Assembly: GCF_019100495.1 (NCBI RefSeq)
Contig: NZ_JAHRVA010000001.1
Location: 310,001-374,000, forward strand
Source of the DNA: Falsochrobactrum tianjinense
GTDB lineage: Bacteria > Pseudomonadota > Alphaproteobacteria > Rhizobiales > Rhizobiaceae
Direction: 5' to 3'
Length of the DNA: 64,000 bases
Below are positions 60,543 to 64,000 of this stretch, in pieces; within the stretch, counting starts at the first letter, position 1, and every line of letters starts with the position of its first letter. Below the pieces are notes generated by a model. The model did not search any database and was not told the origin of the DNA. It saw nothing but the letters and a program-made list of their open reading frames with translations. The translations under genes were made by a program, and so were the position numbers.

Positions 60543-61508
60543 TTACAGCAGCAGCCCGCCGACACCCATGCGGGCGAGATTGGCCGAGCCGAGTTCGATT
60601 CCGGCCATCAGACGATCGATTATCCAGTCAAGGCTATTTTCACGCGCACTCCGTGCCGAACCGGGTGCGACGACGATATATTTACCTTTGCATTTTCCCA
60701 GAACGAGCAGGTTTCCCGGGTCGACAGGCACGCCAATACGCAGGATTTCACCGCCTGCCTGGATAATCGAACGCGGCACGATATCCGCCTCGTCCGCCAC
60801 TGCTGAAGCGCTAAAAATCACCACAAGATCGCTCATCCCTGCCAGTTCGGCTATAGCTTCGGCGAGCGCGGCGCATTCATGCGCCACACGGCGTTCGGCG
60901 ATGACGGAGCCGCCATTGCGGACAGCGCGTTTGACGATCAGTTCATAGGTCTTGTCGAGAACCGTCTCGCGTATGGAGGGCAGACGGGACTGGATGACGC
61001 CGATGCGGGTTGCCTGAAATCCATGAATGGAAAAAACGCTGGACCCGCTGGATAGTTCGCGAATTTCATCAATCAGCGCTTTTGGAATGGCGAAAGGAAC
61101 AATCTTGACGGTTGCCACCATCTGGCCGCTTTCAACGCGGCTTTGATTGCCTAAACTTGCCACGGAAACCCGCGCATCAAGCATGTTGATGGCATCCACG
61201 CTTGCAATATTTGCACAAAACATGCCGCTACTGCGCGCAAACAGATTTATGCGTCCGGTTGTCGCTGCGCTGGTCTCGATATTGCTCGAAATGAGAATGC
61301 GCCCGATAGCCGATGCGGCGTCGTCTTCACCAATATCATCCGCTTCGAGCCGGGCTGCAAGGACATGGCTGACGCCTGCCTTGCGTAAATTATCCAGATG
61401 ATCGCGGCTCAATGCTGTTCCCTTGCGCAGATTGCCGTCGCCTGCTGCAATTGTATAGGCGAGTATGCTTCCTTCGGATTCTTCGAGCGGCCATTCCTTG
61501 AAAATCAT
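60543..61508 (-). CDS. Stand-alone molybdopterin-binding (MoeA-like) domain protein
   Basis: The 321-aa protein has in its C-terminal half a MoCF-biosynthesis/MoeA-type molybdopterin-binding domain: DLVVIFSASAVADEADIVPRSI, GVPVDPGNLLVLGKCKGKYIVVAPGSARSARENSLDWII. The N-terminal half (LRKGTALSRDHLDNLRKAGVSHVLAARLEADDIGEDDAASAIGRIL) resembles the first MoeA domains. In several rhizobia, as I recall, this segment continues into a MobA-like nucleotidyltransferase domain; here the chain stops right after GMGVGGLL-like residues. Molybdenum cofactor insertion or processing is inferred from the family. No mo-cofactor gene neighbours it directly. Confidence 0.75.
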   Translation of the reverse strand: MIFKEWPLEESEGSILAYTIAAGDGNLRKGTALSRDHLDNLRKAGVSHVLAARLEADDIGEDDAASAIGRILISSNIETSAATTGRINLFARSSGMFCANIASVDAINMLDARVSVASLGNQSRVESGQMVATVKIVPFAIPKALIDEIRELSSGSSVFSIHGFQATRIGVIQSRLPSIRETVLDKTYELIVKRAVRNGGSVIAERRVAHECAALAEAIAELAGMSDLVVIFSASAVADEADIVPRSIIQAGGEILRIGVPVDPGNLLVLGKCKGKYIVVAPGSARSARENSLDWIIDRLMAGIELGSANLARMGVGGLLL

Positions 61509-61604
61509 AATGTTTCTCTTTCAGCGACAATCCAGTGCCCGGCAATACGACCTGGAACAAGCTTAATATTCGTTTCCGTCTCCGCAGTTATCAGTAAGGG
61601 TATA

Positions 61605-61614
61605 TAGAATTCTA
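61605..61614. promoter_or_regulatory. 10-nt palindrome upstream of the cyo operon
   Basis: TAGAATTCTA is a perfect palindrome set in a longer AT-rich stretch (TATATAGAATTCTAGCTATA). It lies about 235 nt before cyoA and 94 nt after the MoeA-like gene start, so it could be an operator for either. Confidence 0.35.
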
Positions 61615-61657
61615 GCTATACTTGTTATTTTTCTTGTTCGTTAAAGGTGATGTCATC

Positions 61658-61723
61658 ATGTCACTTGAAATTGTGCCCGGATATATCTGCTCCGACTCGA
61701 ACCGGGTCATTTCTGACTCATAA
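61658..61723 (+). CDS. Candidate 21-aa leader ORF
   Basis: ATG at 61658 follows AAAGGTGATG and is open for 21 codons to TAA, which shares a base with the next ATG (TAATG). No family is recognised. It is offered only because of the ribosome-binding site and the overlap. Confidence 0.25.
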   Translation: MSLEIVPGYICSDSNRVISDS

Positions 61724-61893
61724 TGCTCATGAAAGCCGCGACATTTCGATCCAATACATTTTTTGCCCAAGACGTGACAAATGCGATTATTCGTTATAAC
61801 GGTATCTTTGGAATTTTCAGAAATTACCGAAAATTAGGAAATTACATATGCGCCAGAGATTATGCTTTGCGCGCAAGATGGAAAGACAAATGA
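61723..61893 (+). CDS. Candidate 56-aa ORF overlapping cyoA
   Basis: ATG at 61723 overlaps the stop of the 21-aa ORF; the frame stays open for 56 codons and ends in TGA at 61891-61893, which overlaps the second possible cyoA start (ATG at 61890) as ATGA. The peptide is basic and has no recognised family. Its only support is the two stop/start overlaps. Confidence 0.25.
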   Translation: MLMKAATFRSNTFFAQDVTNAIIRYNGIFGIFRNYRKLGNYICARDYALRARWKDK

Positions 61894-62891
61894 AACACGG
61901 CACCCCCCGGACGATCGCTTCGTTCGCCGTTTTAGCCTTCACTGTGTTTCTCGCTGGTTGCGAGAATCAGGTCCTGCTCTCTCCCAAGGGGCAGGTCGGC
62001 ATGGCGGAACGCGATCTTATATTCTTCGCGACGGGTTTGATGCTTCTCGTCGTATTGCCGGTCATTTTCATGACCCTGTATTTCGCGTGGAAGTACCGCT
62101 CCACCAACGAGAAGGCGGAATACAAGCCTGACTGGCACCATTCGACCAAAATCGAAGCGGCGGTCTGGCTTATTCCGGTTGCGATCATCGTGGCTCTGGG
62201 CACTGTCACCTGGATCAGCACGCACAAGCTCGATCCCTATCGCCCGCTGGAATCGAGCGTGCCGCCAATCAACGTCGAAGTGGTTGCGCTCGACTGGAAG
62301 TGGCTGTTCATCTACCCCGATCAGGGGGTCGCATCGGTCAATGAAATGGCCATGCCGGTCGGCGTGCCAGTCAATTTCAAGCTGACCTCCAGCAATATCA
62401 TGAATTCCTTCTTCATTCCGGTGCTTGGCAGTCAGGTCTACACCATGCCCAGCATGCAGACCAAGCTGCACCTGATTGCTGATCATGAGGGCGTATTTGA
62501 CGGGATTTCAGCCAATTACAGCGGACAGGGCTTTGCCCAAATGCGCTTCAAGGCGCATGCTTTCGATCAGGCTGGATTCGACAAATGGGTCGCCGATGTC
62601 AAGGCTTCCGGGCAGGAACTGACCCGCGAGCGCTATGCCTCGCTTGTTCAGCCCAGCGAGAAGCATCCGGTGCAGCACTTCGCCTATAATGACAAGGCGC
62701 TGTTTCACAATATCGTGAATCGCTGCTGGGACGGCAAGTCGGTCTGCCTCGATGACGAGATGCACCGCACGCAAATGGCACAGGCGGCGCGCGCGAACCT
62801 GCGCAAATCCTCCCCCGTCGATTTCAGCCAATGGGCAAACGACATCATTTGCGCCATCCAGCCGCAGCGCCTATCGCAGCTTGAAAACTGA
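61848..62891 (+). CDS. cyoA: Cytochrome bo3 ubiquinol oxidase subunit II
   Basis: The product is the lipoprotein subunit of the quinol oxidase, with up to 347 aa. The lipobox FLAGC puts the acylated Cys at residue 38 of the long form; two membrane helices follow (about 55-80 and 105-125). The periplasmic cupredoxin-fold domain has SQVYTMPSMQTKLHLIADHEGVFDGISANYSGQGFAQM but lacks the CuA ligands (Cys-x3-Cys, Met), as in quinol oxidases. Starts at 61848 (AGGAAATT), 61878 or 61890 (coupled with a short ORF) are possible. cyoB follows 79 nt on. Confidence 0.93.
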   Translation: MRQRLCFARKMERQMKHGTPRTIASFAVLAFTVFLAGCENQVLLSPKGQVGMAERDLIFFATGLMLLVVLPVIFMTLYFAWKYRSTNEKAEYKPDWHHSTKIEAAVWLIPVAIIVALGTVTWISTHKLDPYRPLESSVPPINVEVVALDWKWLFIYPDQGVASVNEMAMPVGVPVNFKLTSSNIMNSFFIPVLGSQVYTMPSMQTKLHLIADHEGVFDGISANYSGQGFAQMRFKAHAFDQAGFDKWVADVKASGQELTRERYASLVQPSEKHPVQHFAYNDKALFHNIVNRCWDGKSVCLDDEMHRTQMAQAARANLRKSSPVDFSQWANDIICAIQPQRLSQLEN

Positions 62892-62970
62892 TTTGTCGAT
62901 GCCGCAGCATTCCCGATGACCACATCCGGGCGCTGCGGCTGATCGCACTCCAATCGAAGCAAGAATAGAA

Positions 62971-64000
62971 ATGTTCGGAAAACTTACGCTCGAAGCGATC
63001 CCCTATCACGAGCCTATCATCATGGTCACATTGGCCGCGGTGGCTGGTGGGGCACTCGCTATTCTCGCAGCCATTACCTACTATCGCAAATGGGGCGTTC
63101 TCTGGAACGACTGGCTGACTTCCGTCGATCACAAGCGCATCGGCGTCATGTATATCATTCTGGCTTTCGTGATGCTGTTCCGCGGCTTCTCGGATGCCGT
63201 CATGATGCGCGCGCAGCAGGCTCTTGCCTCTGGCGCGAATGATGGCTTCCTGCCGCCGCATCACTATGATCAGATATTCACCGCCCATGGCGTGATCATG
63301 ATCTTCTTCGTGGCGATGCCTTTCATCGTGGGCCTGATGAACTTTGCCGTGCCGCTCCAGATCGGCGCGCGCGACGTTGCGTTCCCGTACCTCAACTCGC
63401 TGAGCTTCTGGCTTACGGTCGCAGGCGCCATTCTGGTCAATATCTCGCTCGGCGTTGGCGAATTCGCAAAGACCGGCTGGCTGGCCTATCCGCCGCTTTC
63501 GGGCAAGGAGTTCAGTCCCGATGTCGGGGTGGATTACTATGTCTGGGCCTTGCAGATTTCAGGCATGGGCACCTTGCTGTCCGGGGTGAATCTCATCACC
63601 ACCATCATCAAGATGCGTGCGCCCGGCATGGGCATGATGCAGGTTCCCGTTTTCACCTGGACCGCGCTTTGCTCCAACGTGTTGATCGTAGCCGCTTTCC
63701 CGATCCTTACCGTTACGCTGGCTCTGCTTTCGCTCGACCGTTATCTGGATTTCCACTTCTTCACCAATGATTCGGGTGGCAATCCGATGATGTATGTGAA
63801 CCTCATCTGGCTATGGGGACACCCGGAAGTCTATATTCTGGTTCTGCCCTGCTTTGGCGTGTTCTCGGAAATCATCGCAACTTTCTCCGGCAAGCGCCTC
63901 TTCGGCTACACATCGATGGTCTATGCAACGGTTGCCATCACCGTTCTGTCATTCCTGGTCTGGGTGCATCACTTCTTCACCATGGGCGGCGGCGCAAGCG
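62971..64000 (+). CDS. cyoB: Cytochrome bo3 ubiquinol oxidase subunit I (partial)
   Basis: The start of subunit I, cut by the window end after 343 codons. Heme-copper oxidase landmarks present: [55 protein letters not shown] (His ligand of the low-spin heme in TAHG), and [22 protein letters not shown], containing the CuB-ligand His and the cross-linked Tyr, then [12 protein letters not shown] with two more CuB histidines. It catalyses oxygen reduction coupled to proton pumping. cyoC and cyoD are expected beyond the edge. Confidence 0.95.
   Translation, partial: MFGKLTLEAIPYHEPIIMVTLAAVAGGALAILAAITYYRKWGVLWNDWLTSVDHKRIGVMYIILAFVMLFRGFSDAVMMRAQQALASGANDGFLPPHHYDQIFTAHGVIMIFFVAMPFIVGLMNFAVPLQIGARDVAFPYLNSLSFWLTVAGAILVNISLGVGEFAKTGWLAYPPLSGKEFSPDVGVDYYVWALQISGMGTLLSGVNLITTIIKMRAPGMGMMQVPVFTWTALCSNVLIVAAFPILTVTLALLSLDRYLDFHFFTNDSGGNPMMYVNLIWLWGHPEVYILVLPCFGVFSEIIATFSGKRLFGYTSMVYATVAITVLSFLVWVHHFFTMGGGAS

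Overview
The window reads as a contiguous piece of an alphaproteobacterial (Rhizobiales) main chromosome, most likely Brucella or its close relative Ochrobactrum. The grounds are gene order (rbfA-truB-rpsO-pnp; fabI/fabB/fabA opposite irr; rpsT-dnaA-dnaN-recF; a yejABEF operon; aroA-cmk-rpsA) and an EPSP synthase that aligns without gaps to remembered Agrobacterium CP4 sequence over its first 110 residues. Species assignment is inference from memory of the families; no search was run. Nearly all of it is dense, ordinary core genome. I see no prophage, transposase, CRISPR array or toxin/defence island.

Layout. 1-5.6 kb: translation and RNA metabolism (rbfA, truB, rpsO, pnp, an RsmC-like methyltransferase). 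5.6-8.4 kb, minus strand: type II fatty acid synthesis (fabA, fabB, fabI), divergent from the iron/heme regulator irr. 9-14 kb: SH3 and NlpC/P60 envelope proteins, a D-2-hydroxyacid dehydrogenase, a MarR-like regulator, an M17 aminopeptidase and an orphan Flp-type pilin. 14-22 kb: mutM, an enoyl-CoA hydratase, rpsT, a 1-kb DnaA-box region, dnaA, dnaN, recF and moeB. 22-31 kb, minus strand: a six-gene operon with two YejA-type binding proteins, yejB, yejE, yejF and ghrA. 31-39 kb: a membrane cytochrome c, kdsB, pheA, nudC, a HIT protein, SRP 4.5S RNA, dnaX, ybaB, recR and a lytic transglycosylase. 39-47 kb: a zinc alcohol/formaldehyde dehydrogenase, a LysR/YeiH pair, rpsA, cmk, aroA and an acidic TIGR02300-type protein. 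47.6-49 kb: tRNA-Ala(GGC), a palindromic repeat and an acyltransferase-3 protein. 49-59 kb: acetoacetyl-CoA synthetase and a complete leucine/isovalerate degradation cluster, followed by a Liv-type amino-acid binding protein. 59-64 kb: a membrane-anchored dual-specificity phosphatase, a small gene behind a perfect CtrA box, a candidate sRNA, a MoeA-like domain protein and the start of a cyo-type bo3 quinol oxidase operon.

How the parts fit. The leucine cluster forms one pathway: isovaleryl-CoA dehydrogenase, methylcrotonyl-CoA carboxylase (two subunits), methylglutaconyl-CoA hydratase and HMG-CoA lyase give acetyl-CoA and acetoacetate, and acetoacetyl-CoA synthetase reactivates the acetoacetate. 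The yej genes form a complete ABC importer. dnaX-ybaB-recR is the usual replication/repair trio beside ffs.

The least explained places are non-coding or very small: the 59.9-60.55 kb region (CtrA box, 66-aa gene, terminator-ended structured RNA candidate), the cyoA leader (two uncatalogued short ORFs joined by stop/start overlaps), the pnp leader (16-nt palindrome plus terminator-like hairpin), and the DnaA-box/AT-rich segment upstream of dnaA.
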